DNA of 64,000 nt from Ornithinimicrobium cryptoxanthini (GCF_023923205.1 NZ_CP099490.1:2480001-2544000); one strand, 5' to 3'; positions 8,324-16,774 are shown, counted from the first letter of the stretch. The notes: generated by a model from the letters alone, not told the origin. Numbers and translations: made by a program.

Positions 8324-11011
8324 TCAGCGGTTGGTGATGCCCTCGGGTGCGCAGATGTAGTGAGCGACCATGGCCGTCCAGCCCGTCTGGTGCGAGGCGC
8401 CCAGACCGGTCCCGTTGTCCCCGTTGAAGTATTCGCTGAACGTCGGGTGCACGTCCCACAGCGGGCCGCTCGGGTGGTGGATCGGCGTGCTCGGCCGTCG
8501 TCCGTCCGGACCGGGACGGAAGAGCGAGACGAGACGCTGCTCGAGCTCGGTCGCGATCTGAGTCAACGACATCCGGTGGCCGGAGCCGGTGGGGAACTCG
8601 ACCCGCATGTCGATGCCGGCACCACGGCCATAGATCCGCACGGCGTCGGTGAGCATGGCGTTCACCGGGAACCAGATCGGGCCGCGCCAGTTGGAGTTGC
8701 CACCGAACATGCCGGACCGGGACTCGGCCGGCTCGTAGCGCAGGCCGAGCTCGTCGTCGCCGATCCGGACCGTCAGGCCCTCCCGGTGCGCTGCCGACAG
8801 GGAGCGGATGCCGTGCGGGGCGAGGAACTCGTCCTCGTCGAGCAGATAGCCGACCAGCGAGGCGAGCTGCTCCTGGCTGAGCATCGACAGCGTGCGCACC
8901 GAAAAGCCGTGGAAGTTGGTGTGCAACAACGCATCCTGCAGTTCTGGACGACGCTCGATCCACCCACGCAAGAAGTCCGTGAGGTCGGGCAGCTCCTGAG
9001 CGACCCAGTTGGGCAGGATCGACACCCCGGTCAGCGGCAGCAGCCCGACCATCGAGCGCACCGGCATCCGGTGCGCCGTGCCGTCGTCCTCCACGAGCAC
9101 GTCCTGGAAGAACCGCATCTCCGGGTCCCACAGCGAGGTGTGGTCGGCCCCGGCGTCCTCCATCGTCTCCGCGATCGCCAGGAAGTGGACCAGGAACTTG
9201 GTGGCCACCTCGTCCCAGGCAGGGTCCTCGCGAGCGAGCTCCACCGACATCCGCAGCATCCGCAGGCAGAACATCCCCATCCACGCCGTCGCGTCAGCCT
9301 GCTCCAGGCGCCCGCCCCCGGGCAGCTCCTCAGAGCGGTCGAAGAGGCCGACGTTGTCCATCCCGAGGAAACCGCCCTCAAAGACGTTGGAGCCGTCTGC
9401 GTCCTTGCGGTTGACCCACCAGGGGAAGTTGAGCAGCATCTTGAGCACGATCCGCTGCAGGAAGTCCCGGTCCCGGTTGCCGTCGATGCTGTAGACCTGC
9501 CACGCCGCCCACGGGTGCACGGGCGGGTTGACGTCGGAGAAGTTCCACTCGTAGGCGGGCAGCTGGCCGTTGGGGTGCATCGCCCACTCACGGCACATGA
9601 GCAGCAGCTGGAACTTCGCGAACGCGGGGTCGACGTGGGCCAGCGGCACGGTGTGGAAGGCCAGGTCCCAGGTGGCGAACCAGGGATACTCCCACTCGTC
9701 CGGCATCGAGATGACCTCGGCGAGGTTGACGTGCTGCCAGTGCACGTTGCGGCCGGCATGCCGATCCGCACGTTGCGGAGGCGGTGGCGGTTGGGCCGGG
9801 TCGCCGGCCAGCCAGCGCGTCACGTCATAGAGATAGAGCTGCTTGCCCCACTGGAGGCCGGCGAAGGCGCGGCGGGCGGTGTGCCGGTCGTCGGCACTGG
9901 TGCCCTCCGGGATGACCTCGGCATAGAACTCGTCAGCCTCGCGGCGGCGCGTCTGTAGCACCTCGTCGGCGGGCTTGAGGGTCGGGGGCTGGGGCTCGTG
10001 GACCTGCGGGGTCGCCGGGGACTGCTGTGCGGTCAGCCTGAGCCGGACGGTCACGCTGTCCCCGGGACCGACCTCGTCGAACTGCCACCAGAGGGCGGCC
10101 TTGGTGCCGGTCTGCCCCGGGTTGCCGGCGTCCTCGCCATGGACGACGGCTCGGTCGATCGCGTCCTTCGGGTATCCCGTGTGGCTGGCCGGGACGGCGT
10201 CCTCGCCATAGAGGTCTGCATAGTTGGTCTCGTTGTCGCAGAACAGGACCCGTGGCGCACCGTCGGCAGTGAGCCGGACCTGGCCCAGCTCGTGGTGGTG
10301 CGCCTCGAGCACGACCTGGCCCTCGGCATACTCCCCCTCCTCCCCTGCCAGGACGATCGCCGGACGCCGGTCGTCCAGGCCCCACGACCAGGTGTTGCGG
10401 AACCAGAGCTGTGGCACCAGGTGCAGGGGCGCCGCCTCCGGGCCGTGGTTGGTGGCGGTCACCTCCATGACGATGTCGGTGGGCGCGGCCTTGGCGTGGG
10501 TCACGACGACGTCGAAGAACCGGTTCTCCTGCAGCACACCAGTGTCGAAGAGCTCATACTCGTCGTCGTCGTAGCCACGGGCGGCGTTGCCGTCGATCAG
10601 GTCCTGATAGGGGAAAGCGGCCTGCGGGTAGCGGTAGAGCCACTGGGCATAGCTGTGCGTCGGCGTGCCCTCGATGGCCCACCAGTGCTCCTTGGCGTCC
10701 TCGCCGTGGTTGCCCTGCGGGTTGGTCAGGCCGAACAGCCGCTCCTTGAGCCGGTCGTCGCGGCCGTTCCACAGCGCCAGACCGAGGTTGAGGAAGCCGT
10801 CGATGTCGCACAGGCCGGCCAGCCCGTCCTCGCCCCAGCGGTAGGCCCGCTGGTGGGAGTGCTCGAACGGCAGGTGGGCCCAGGCGTTGCCGTCGGCGGA
10901 GTAGTCCTCCCGGACCGTGCCCCACTGCCGGGCGGAGACGTAGGGACCCCACAGGCGCCACGGCGCGCGGGCATCGTCGGACTCGGCGACTCTCTGCTGC
11001 TCGGCGTTCAC
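8324..11011 (-). CDS. GH63-like (MGH1-type) glycosidase, cytoplasmic
   Basis: 895-residue protein of the (alpha/alpha)6-barrel glucosidase family related to GH63 and mannosylglycerate hydrolase. It lacks a signal peptide. Recognisable segments are the N-terminal WRLWGPYVSARQWGTVREDYS block, KDAIDRAVVHGE, GLQWGKQLYLYDV opening the barrel, WFATWDLAFHTVPLA with an acidic residue in the catalytic region, PPVHPWAAWQVY, and the C-terminal GNSNWRGPIWFPVN. These are shared with actinobacterial proteins annotated simply as glucosidase. The natural substrate is unknown; alpha-glucosides or compatible-solute glycosides are plausible. The GTG at 11011 has GGGAGG 9 nt upstream. Its 5' region carries a 32-bp-period repeat array, and the frame upstream of the GTG runs into that array. 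Confidence 0.8.
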   Translation of the reverse strand: MNAEQQRVAESDDARAPWRLWGPYVSARQWGTVREDYSADGNAWAHLPFEHSHQRAYRWGEDGLAGLCDIDGFLNLGLALWNGRDDRLKERLFGLTNPQGNHGEDAKEHWWAIEGTPTHSYAQWLYRYPQAAFPYQDLIDGNAARGYDDDEYELFDTGVLQENRFFDVVVTHAKAAPTDIVMEVTATNHGPEAAPLHLVPQLWFRNTWSWGLDDRRPAIVLAGEEGEYAEGQVVLEAHHHELGQVRLTADGAPRVLFCDNETNYADLYGEDAVPASHTGYPKDAIDRAVVHGEDAGNPGQTGTKAALWWQFDEVGPGDSVTVRLRLTAQQSPATPQVHEPQPPTLKPADEVLQTRRREADEFYAEVIPEGTSADDRHTARRAFAGLQWGKQLYLYDVTRWLAGDPAQPPPPPQRADRHAGRNVHWQHVNLAEVISMPDEWEYPWFATWDLAFHTVPLAHVDPAFAKFQLLLMCREWAMHPNGQLPAYEWNFSDVNPPVHPWAAWQVYSIDGNRDRDFLQRIVLKMLLNFPWWVNRKDADGSNVFEGGFLGMDNVGLFDRSEELPGGGRLEQADATAWMGMFCLRMLRMSVELAREDPAWDEVATKFLVHFLAIAETMEDAGADHTSLWDPEMRFFQDVLVEDDGTAHRMPVRSMVGLLPLTGVSILPNWVAQELPDLTDFLRGWIERRPELQDALLHTNFHGFSVRTLSMLSQEQLASLVGYLLDEDEFLAPHGIRSLSAAHREGLTVRIGDDELGLRYEPAESRSGMFGGNSNWRGPIWFPVNAMLTDAVRIYGRGAGIDMRVEFPTGSGHRMSLTQIATELEQRLVSLFRPGPDGRRPSTPIHHPSGPLWDVHPTFSEYFNGDNGTGLGASHQTGWTAMVAHYICAPEGITNR

Positions 11012-11030
11012 GCCCTCGACCCTCCCACAA

Positions 11031-11115
11031 TTTTGGCAGGGGTTTCGCTGGTCCGCCCCGTCTTTTCGCAGGGCTTTCGCTGGTCCTCCCCGTCTTTTTG
11101 CAGGGGTTTCGCTGG
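11031..11115 (+). repeat. 32-bp-period intergenic repeat, array A
   Basis: Three head-to-tail copies begin at 11031, 11063 and 11095, each starting TTTTNGCAGGGSTTTCGCTGG, with spacers close to TCCNCCCCGTC. The period is exactly 32 bp and the third copy is truncated by the oxygenase gene end. Related copies in the opposite orientation form array B on the other side of that gene. Confidence 0.85.
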
Positions 11116-11129
11116 TCGTGGCCTGTGGT

Positions 11130-12149
11130 TCAGGCGCTGCGCTGTTGCGGCGGCAGCAGGTGCGGGTGGTGCGCCTCGGTGACGTCCGGGTGGGCCCGGA
11201 CCCTGCTCTTGAGCGCGTTCTCGCCGTAGACACCCAGGATCGGGTTGCTCTCGTCGAGCGTCACCCCCGGAGCCCGAGCGGCCAGGTGCTCCGGCAGGGC
11301 GAGCTTGGGGAAGACAGCATCCAGCCTCGGGTTGTGAAAGTAGGGCACCGAGATCCGGTCAGTGCCTGCCTCGGGAGCGAGCACCCGGTGATTGGTGGCC
11401 TTGAGGTAGCCGTCGGTCGCCCACTCGAGCATCTCGCCGATGTTGACGATCAGGGCCCCCTCGATCGGTGGTGCGTCCAGCGGCTCGCCGTGCCGCTCAA
11501 CCTGCAGCCCAGCCTTGCCCGGCTCAACCAGCAGCAGCGTGAGCACGCCAGAGTCGTTGTGCCACCCGACGCCCTGCTCGGTGCCGCCCTCAACGCGACC
11601 CGGATAGCCCACCACCTTGGTCAGGGTCGCGGGCGCGTCGCCGAAGGTCTCGTCGAAGATGTCGCGCGGCTGACCGAGGGACTCGGCCCACTCCGCCAGC
11701 AGGCGGGTGGCCACGTCCGAGAGGGTTTGGTTCCAGGTCTCCACGACCTCGCGGACCCGCAGCAGGGCGCTCGGCCACAGGTTGGGGCCCTGCAGCGCCC
11801 AGTAGTCCGGGACGTCTGGTCCGGCCGGGACCGCCGCACGTTCGGGGCCGATGTCGATCTGTTCGCGCCAGTCGACCTTGCCCTGGGTGCGCTCCCCGCC
11901 GACGCGGGTGTAGCCGCGATAGTGCGGGCTGGTGACGTTTTCGATCTCAAGCTTGTCGGCCTCGGGCAGGGCGAAGAACTCGCGGGCGACGCTGATGACC
12001 TCGCTGGTCAGGGACGGCTCGATGCCGTGGCCGACGAGATAGAAGAAGCCGTAGTCATGGGTCGCCTCACGCAACTGCTCACGGAACAGGTCTGCGGTGG
12101 CCGGGTCGTCGGCGAGGGAGAGGTCAAGGACGGGCAGGTGCTCAGTCAT
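11130..12149 (-). CDS. 2-oxoglutarate/Fe(II) oxygenase, isopenicillin N synthase-like
   Basis: 339-residue member of the isopenicillin N synthase-like dioxygenase family, complete with the N-terminal DIOX_N segment (LPVLDLSLADD, YGFFYLVGHGI) and the jelly-roll core. The iron triad is visible: His and Asp in GWHNDSG near residue 195 and the distal His in TNHRVL near 253. The co-substrate-binding Arg and Ser are in RISVPYF near 266. Substrate cannot be told from sequence; the family covers hydroxylation, desaturation and ring closure. The ATG at 12149 has GAGGA about 9 nt upstream. The gene stands alone between two inverted repeat arrays, with hflX and the glycosidase gene on the same strand. 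Confidence 0.87.
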   Translation of the reverse strand: MTEHLPVLDLSLADDPATADLFREQLREATHDYGFFYLVGHGIEPSLTSEVISVAREFFALPEADKLEIENVTSPHYRGYTRVGGERTQGKVDWREQIDIGPERAAVPAGPDVPDYWALQGPNLWPSALLRVREVVETWNQTLSDVATRLLAEWAESLGQPRDIFDETFGDAPATLTKVVGYPGRVEGGTEQGVGWHNDSGVLTLLLVEPGKAGLQVERHGEPLDAPPIEGALIVNIGEMLEWATDGYLKATNHRVLAPEAGTDRISVPYFHNPRLDAVFPKLALPEHLAARAPGVTLDESNPILGVYGENALKSRVRAHPDVTEAHHPHLLPPQQRSA

Positions 12150-12347
12150 GGGTCAGGTTCCTCGGAAGTATGCGGAGTGGCTGGGTCTGAGGTCGAGCTC
12201 ACCGACGACACAGGTCGCTCGCCAGACACCCGAGGTCCACGTGCAGCCGTCGCACGAGCGCGACGACCTTCCGATTGACCAACACCCGCTTACTGTATCC
12301 ATCACACAAACTTTTACCAAGACGCATCGGCAGAGATTTCCCACGTA

Positions 12348-12397
12348 CGAAACCCCTACCAAAATGCGAGGAGGGCCTACGAAACCCCTACCAAAAT
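12348..12397 (-). repeat. 32-bp-period intergenic repeat, array B (inverted)
   Basis: Two copies begin at 12348 and 12380, both starting CGAAACCCCTACCAAAAT on the plus strand. The first is a full 32-bp unit; the second stops 4 nt before the hflX stop codon. Read on the minus strand (TTTTGGTAGGGGTTTCG) the unit aligns without gaps to array A, with roughly three quarters of the 32 positions identical. Confidence 0.8.
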
Positions 12398-12400
12398 TGG

Positions 12401-13891
12401 TCAGACGGCGTAGGAGCCCAGGACGCCGTGCAGGTCCGCAGTCACCTTCGCCGTCAGGCGCGTGCCCTCCGGCGTGTGCTCCTCGGTCAGCACGTCGCCC
12501 TCGGCGTGCAGGCGGCTCACCAGGTCACCACGCTCATAGGGCACCAGCACGTCGACCTCGATCTCCGGGCGCGGCAGCGCGGCCTCGATCATCGCGGTCA
12601 GCGACTCCAGCCCCCGGCCCGTGCGCGCCGAGACGATCGCCACGTCGGGATTGGCCCGCTGCAGCCGGTCCAGCACCTCGGGGTCGGCCAGATCGGCCTT
12701 GTTGACGGCGATGATCTCGCGGTTCTCCCCGGCCTCGACCTCGGCGAGCACCTCGTGCACGGCCACGATCTGACCCTCCGGGTCGGGGTGCGACCCGTCG
12801 ACGACGTGCAGCAGCACGTCGGCGTCGGCCGCCTCCTCCAGGGTCGAGCGGAACGCCTCGACGAGCTGGTGCGGCAGTGAGCGCACGAACCCGACGGTGT
12901 CGGTCAACGTGTAGGGCCGGCCCTCACTCGTCTCGGCCCGACGCACCGTCGTGTCGAGCGTCGCAAACAACTGGTCCTGCACCAGCACGCCGGCCCCGGT
13001 GAGCCGGTTGAGGAGCGAGGACTTGCCGGCATTGGTGTAGCCGACGATAGCCACCGACGGCACGTGGTTGACCTTGCGCGAGGCACGCTTGGTGTCCCGC
13101 GTGGTCTTCATGCCCTTGATGTCGCGGCGCAGCTTGGCGATGCGCTGGTTGATGCGCCGCCGGTCCAGCTCGATCTTGGTCTCACCGGGGCCGCGGGAGC
13201 CGATGCCCTCACCGCCGGCCACCCGACCACCGGCCTGCCGAGACATCGACTCACCCCAGCCACGCAGGCGCGGCAGCAGATACTGCAGCTGCGCCAGCTC
13301 GACCTGGGCACGGCCCTCCTTGGACTTGGCGTGCTGGGCAAAGATGTCGAGGATCAGGGCGGTCCGGTCGATCACCTTGACCTTCACGACGTCCTCCAGG
13401 GCGCGCCGCTGCGACGGGCCCAGCTCGCCGTCGACGACGACGGTGTCAGCGCCCTCGGCGATCACCACGTCACGCAGCTCCTCCGCCTTGCCCGATCCCA
13501 GATAGGTCGCCGGGTCCGGGTTGGTGCGCCGCTGGATCATCCCCTCCAGCACGGTGGAGCCGGCGGTCTCGGCGAGCGCGGCCAGCTCCCGCAGCGAGTT
13601 CTCCGCCTCGATCAGCGTGCCCTCCGTCCAGATGCCGGCCAGGACGACACGCTCCAGCCGCAGCTGGCGGTACTCGACCTCGGTGACGTCCTCGAGCTCG
13701 GTGGACAGCCCAGGGACACGACGCAGCGCCTCGCGCTCCTCGCGGTCAAACTGGTCCCCGTCAAAGGACTCGAGACCTTCGTCGTATGTCGGATCGTTGG
13801 GGGCGCCGTCCAGCGCAGCGGCGCGCTCGTCCAGGAGGTGCCCCCTCGCGATGTTGTCGCGGTTGGTGCGGTTGGCGTCAGTGTTCGTCAT
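12401..13891 (-). CDS. hflX: ribosome-associated GTPase HflX
   Basis: 496-residue translational GTPase that splits or rescues stalled ribosomes, especially under heat stress. The N-terminal HflX domain includes NPDPATYLGSGKAEEL and DGELGPSQRRALED, followed by the coiled region GSRGPGETKIELDRRRI. The G domain has G1 GYTNAGKS near 282, G3 DTVGF and G4 NKAD. The extra N-terminal ~75 residues are acidic and variable, as in other actinobacteria. The gene diverges from an RsmC-like methyltransferase gene, a pairing common in this phylum. Array B repeats follow its stop codon directly. Confidence 0.95.
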   Translation of the reverse strand: MTNTDANRTNRDNIARGHLLDERAAALDGAPNDPTYDEGLESFDGDQFDREEREALRRVPGLSTELEDVTEVEYRQLRLERVVLAGIWTEGTLIEAENSLRELAALAETAGSTVLEGMIQRRTNPDPATYLGSGKAEELRDVVIAEGADTVVVDGELGPSQRRALEDVVKVKVIDRTALILDIFAQHAKSKEGRAQVELAQLQYLLPRLRGWGESMSRQAGGRVAGGEGIGSRGPGETKIELDRRRINQRIAKLRRDIKGMKTTRDTKRASRKVNHVPSVAIVGYTNAGKSSLLNRLTGAGVLVQDQLFATLDTTVRRAETSEGRPYTLTDTVGFVRSLPHQLVEAFRSTLEEAADADVLLHVVDGSHPDPEGQIVAVHEVLAEVEAGENREIIAVNKADLADPEVLDRLQRANPDVAIVSARTGRGLESLTAMIEAALPRPEIEVDVLVPYERGDLVSRLHAEGDVLTEEHTPEGTRLTAKVTADLHGVLGSYAV

Positions 13892-13967
13892 GTTCTCCTC
13901 AGGGTCTCACCGTTCAACGCACCGATCCACTGATTTCGTCCCCCCTCTGAGTCCGCAGGTGTGCGCC

Positions 13968-13973
13968 TAGACT
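13968..13973 (+). promoter_or_regulatory. -10-like element, leaderless start
   Basis: TAGACT lies exactly 7 nt before the ATG at 13981, with no Shine-Dalgarno. Transcription would start at or next to the A of ATG. Confidence 0.5.
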
Positions 13974-13980
13974 TCCAGCG

Positions 13981-14583
13981 ATGGCTCAGGACCACTACTT
14001 CACCGCCGAACCCGCCTCGCCCGCCGAGCTGCGCGAGCGTGAGGTCGTGCTCGCCGGGCGCCCCGTCGTCGTGTCAACCGCCGGTGGGATCTTCTCGCCC
14101 GACGGCATCGACAAGGGCACCTCGGTGCTGCTGAAGCACGCACCCGACCCGCCCGCCAGCGGCACCTTCCTGGACCTGGGCTCTGGCTGGGGACCGTTGG
14201 CCCTGACGATGGCGCTCCACTCCCCGGGGGCCACCGTCCACGCCGTCGACGTCAACCAGCGCGCGCTGGATTTGGTGCGCCGCAACGCGGCCGCGCTCGG
14301 GTGCACCGTGACCGCCCTGACACCGCAGGACGCCCCCGGCGACACGGCATACGACCTGATCTGGTCCAACCCGCCGATCCGGGTGGGCAAAGCCGTCCTG
14401 CACGAGATGCTGCAGACCTGGCTGCCGCGGCTGGCGCCCGGCGGTCAGGCGTGGCTCGTTGTGCAGAAGAACCTCGGGGCCGACTCCCTGCAGAAGTGGT
14501 TGGCGACGCAGTTCCCGGACCTGGCGGTCGACCGTCCCAGCACGAGCGGCGGCTTCCGGCTCATCCGTGTCGTGCGGGACTGA
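13981..14583 (+). CDS. class I SAM methyltransferase, RsmC/RlmG-like
   Basis: 200-residue methyltransferase equivalent to the catalytic half of RsmC/RlmG. The SAM-binding motif I is FLDLGSGWGPLAL and the catalytic motif is SNPPIRVGK, the NPP[FY]-type signature of base N-methyltransferases acting on guanine in rRNA. It opens with DHYFTAEPASPAELRER, common in the actinobacterial single-domain form. It probably modifies 16S or 23S rRNA (m2G); the exact nucleotide is unknown. A TAGACT -10 and no ribosome-binding site suggest a leaderless transcript. Its 3' end overlaps the convergent membrane-protein gene by 23 nt. Confidence 0.82.
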   Translation: MAQDHYFTAEPASPAELREREVVLAGRPVVVSTAGGIFSPDGIDKGTSVLLKHAPDPPASGTFLDLGSGWGPLALTMALHSPGATVHAVDVNQRALDLVRRNAAALGCTVTALTPQDAPGDTAYDLIWSNPPIRVGKAVLHEMLQTWLPRLAPGGQAWLVVQKNLGADSLQKWLATQFPDLAVDRPSTSGGFRLIRVVRD

Positions 14584-14974
14584 CTGAACGGCTGGTCCAC
14601 CAGAAGCCGAGCACCGCCAGGAGCGCCCCGGCCCCCTCCACGAGCGCGCTGATGACCTTGGGGCGGGTCCAGAACGGGTCATACATCGGCGGGATTGGAC
14701 CGATGGCCGGCAGGTCGACGTAGGTGTAGGTGACCACGGCGGCACACACGGACAGCAGGACCACGGCAGCCACGGCATAGGCCAGCCTGCTCCCCCGCCA
14801 CAACAGATAGCCGGCGGCCACCAACGCCACGACCGCCTGGATGCGGAACAGCGTGCCGCCACCGATCCCGCCGGGTGCGGCCAGCTGCATCTGCGACGCC
14901 TGCTGGAGGTGAATGACGGCGTCCACCACCAGGGCCGCTGCCACCAGCCACCGGAGCACCCGTTCCATGGTCAT
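14561..14974 (-). CDS. four-helix membrane protein, unknown function
   Basis: 137-residue hydrophobic protein with four predicted membrane segments: LRWLVAAALVVDAVIHL, LFRIQAVVALVAAGYLLW, LAYAVAAVVLLSVCAAVVTY and LVEGAGALLAVLGFWW. The layout resembles small DoxX-like or DUF-type membrane proteins, but no family is recognised. A His in the first helix (VIHLQQA) could bind a metal or heme. The ATG at 14974 overlaps the stop codon of the cupredoxin gene by 1 nt (TGATG), so the two are co-translated and probably functionally linked. The 3' end overlaps the convergent methyltransferase gene. Confidence 0.7.
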   Translation of the reverse strand: MTMERVLRWLVAAALVVDAVIHLQQASQMQLAAPGGIGGGTLFRIQAVVALVAAGYLLWRGSRLAYAVAAVVLLSVCAAVVTYTYVDLPAIGPIPPMYDPFWTRPKVISALVEGAGALLAVLGFWWTSRSVSPARHG

Positions 14975-15378
14975 CAGCCCACCGTGAGCGTCGAGACCAT
15001 GTTCGGGTGGGGGGTGCAGTGGAAGGGGTAGTCGCCAGGTTCGTCAGGTCCGGTGAAGGTGACCGTCTCCCCTGGCCCCACGGCGACATCGAACTGGCCG
15101 TCGGTGTCGGAGGTGACGGTGTGCCCGACGTTGTCCTGGTTGTGCACGGTGATGGTGGCGCCGGGCTCGAACGTGCCGCTGAAGGAGTAGTCGAAGTCGC
15201 TGATCGTGATCAGGGGGTCCTCGGCACTCAGCGAGGTGGTCGGGCTCTGCGGGGCCTCGTCCTCCGAGCAGCCGGACAGCACCGCCAGGAGTATGCCGAT
15301 CGTTGCGGCGGCGGAGAGGCGAGGACCCCGCCGGTGGCTGGCGTCGCGCTGGCCCGTGGTCTTGCTCTGGTGGCTCAT
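14974..15378 (-). CDS. cupredoxin (plastocyanin-like) lipoprotein
   Basis: 134-residue secreted blue-copper-type protein. Residues ~20-37 form a lipoprotein signal peptide ending VLSGC, so it is membrane anchored. The type-1 copper ligands are all visible: His in NVGHTVTS, then Cys, His and Met in FHCTPHPNM. It should transfer electrons or hold copper on the cell surface. A Ser/Thr/Pro spacer follows the lipobox. The gene is translationally coupled to the downstream four-helix membrane protein, which may anchor or exchange electrons with it. The start ATG follows TACAAT by only 5 nt, so it is probably leaderless. Confidence 0.85.
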   Translation of the reverse strand: MSHQSKTTGQRDASHRRGPRLSAAATIGILLAVLSGCSEDEAPQSPTTSLSAEDPLITISDFDYSFSGTFEPGATITVHNQDNVGHTVTSDTDGQFDVAVGPGETVTFTGPDEPGDYPFHCTPHPNMVSTLTVG

Positions 15379-15383
15379 GCCCG

Positions 15384-15389
15384 ATTGTA
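15384..15389 (-). promoter_or_regulatory. -10 element of the cupredoxin gene
   Basis: The complement strand reads TACAAT, 5 nt before the ATG at 15378. The terminator hairpin of the MFS gene begins 1 nt upstream, occupying the spacer and -35 region. Confidence 0.5.
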
Positions 15390-15390
15390 C

Positions 15391-15425
15391 GAGGCCGCGG
15401 CCCTCCTGGATTGGGCCGCGGCCTC
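15391..15425 (-). terminator. strong hairpin after the MFS gene
   Basis: Perfect 13-bp inverted repeat GAGGCCGCGGCCC / GGGCCGCGGCCTC with the 9-nt loop TCCTGGATT. It starts 5 nt beyond the MFS stop codon. There is no T-tract. Confidence 0.7.
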
Positions 15426-15430
15426 ACCAG

Positions 15431-16774
15431 TCAGCCTTCGGGTGGTGTGCCCTTCGCTGCGTCGAGGGGTGCGGTGAGGGCGATGGCGGCGCCGACCGAG
15501 TTGAGGACGATCCAGGCCGCGACGGTGGTCACCATCCCGGCGCTGTCGGCCAGCAGTCCGCCGGCGACACCACCGACCGGCACGATGCCCATCGTCAGGG
15601 TGCGGCGGGTTGCGCCGACCCGACCCAGCAGCTCGGTGGGTGTCAGCTCGGCTGTCAGGCCGGCGTTGACCACGTTGTAGGCCACGATCACCACGCCCCA
15701 CAGGAACGTCCCGGCCAACAACCAGGCGGTGGCGCGATCGCGGTCGAGCAGCGCGACCAGGGTCAGGGCCGCGGTGGGAGCCAGCAGCAGCAGGGACCCG
15801 CGCAGCACCCGCGGCACGCCGAGCCGGTCCGCGAGCGGGACCGCGACCAGGGAGCCCAGCAGGCCGCCCACTCCTCCGGCCGACATGATCAGCCCGAGCG
15901 TCGCCGCTCCGAGGTCCAGCTCGCGCAGCACCAGCACGACCTCGATCGCGGAGTAGACGGCCAGGCCGAGGTTGACCGACATGGTCCCCAGCGACAGGCG
16001 CCACAGGGCCGGTCGGGAGCGCAGGGTGGCCCAGCCCAGGTGTGCCTCGTGGAAGAAGCGGGCGAGCGCGGCGCGGGCACCCGGCTCGCCCTCGGCTGAC
16101 CCGGTCGACTCGACGCTCTGCACGGGCAGTCGCAGGACGACGAGGGCGGCCAGGAGGGTGAGGGTGGCTCCCACCGCCAGGGTCACCCCGGCACCGCTGA
16201 GGGCCACGAGCCCGCCCGCGAGAACCGGCACCACCAGGGTGATCACAGACTCGGCAGACTGCAGGCGCGAGACCAACCGGGACACGCCCGCCGTCCCGAC
16301 GACCCGCGGCACGATCGCCGTCTGCGTGGTCTCTGCGACCAGTGCTGCGGTGCCGGCCAGGAGAGCCACGGCATACAGGTGCATCATCGTGAGCACGTCC
16401 AGCGACCAGGCGAGGACGACGCTGGTGAGCAGGAGGGTGCGGACCACGCCAGAGCCCAGCAGCAGCCGGACGGTGGGTGACCTGTCGACGATGACGCCCA
16501 CGGGGATCCCGAGGACGAGGAAGGCGAGCGTCCCCAGGGCGTTGAGCACTCCCATCTGGGCGGCACTCGCGCCCAGCACGACCACGGCAAGGACATCGGT
16601 CGCCAGGTCAGCGGCCTGTCGACCGGCGGCGTCGAGGGCGTTGGAGATCAGCAGCGGCAGTCCGCGCCGCGCGGGTGGGCCGGGGTCGAGTCGGTCAGGA
16701 TCGGGCTGGTCCGGATGGGGCTGGGCAGGATCGGGCTGGACAGGATCGGGCTGGACAGGGTGGTGCGAAGGCAT
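15431..16774 (-). CDS. MFS transporter, EntS-like exporter type
   Basis: 447-residue major facilitator with about 12 membrane helices, resembling the MFS_3/EntS drug and siderophore exporters. Typical pieces are GIPVGVIVDRSP (A-like loop between helices 2 and 3) and the mirrored VPLADRLGVPRVL after helix 8. The cytoplasmic N terminus (about residues 5-35) is an unusual Gln-Pro-Asp-Pro repeat made by tandem 15-bp DNA units. The start ATG has GAGGTGA 5 nt upstream. It stands alone between miaA and the cupredoxin gene; substrate unknown. Confidence 0.82.
   Translation of the reverse strand: MPSHHPVQPDPVQPDPAQPHPDQPDPDRLDPGPPARRGLPLLISNALDAAGRQAADLATDVLAVVVLGASAAQMGVLNALGTLAFLVLGIPVGVIVDRSPTVRLLLGSGVVRTLLLTSVVLAWSLDVLTMMHLYAVALLAGTAALVAETTQTAIVPRVVGTAGVSRLVSRLQSAESVITLVVPVLAGGLVALSGAGVTLAVGATLTLLAALVVLRLPVQSVESTGSAEGEPGARAALARFFHEAHLGWATLRSRPALWRLSLGTMSVNLGLAVYSAIEVVLVLRELDLGAATLGLIMSAGGVGGLLGSLVAVPLADRLGVPRVLRGSLLLLAPTAALTLVALLDRDRATAWLLAGTFLWGVVIVAYNVVNAGLTAELTPTELLGRVGATRRTLTMGIVPVGGVAGGLLADSAGMVTTVAAWIVLNSVGAAIALTAPLDAAKGTPPEG
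16693..16759. repeat. 15-bp tandem repeat in the MFS coding region
   Basis: About four to five copies of a unit near CAGGATCGGGCTGGA. In frame they encode degenerate five-residue QPDPV-type repeats at the N terminus of the transporter. Because 15 is a multiple of three, copy changes would keep the frame. Confidence 0.8.

Noticed and set aside
12153..12362. 69-codon Cys-rich frame before the oxygenase gene
   Set aside because: No ribosome-binding site or family resemblance; it spans array B DNA and promoter-like AT-rich sequence.
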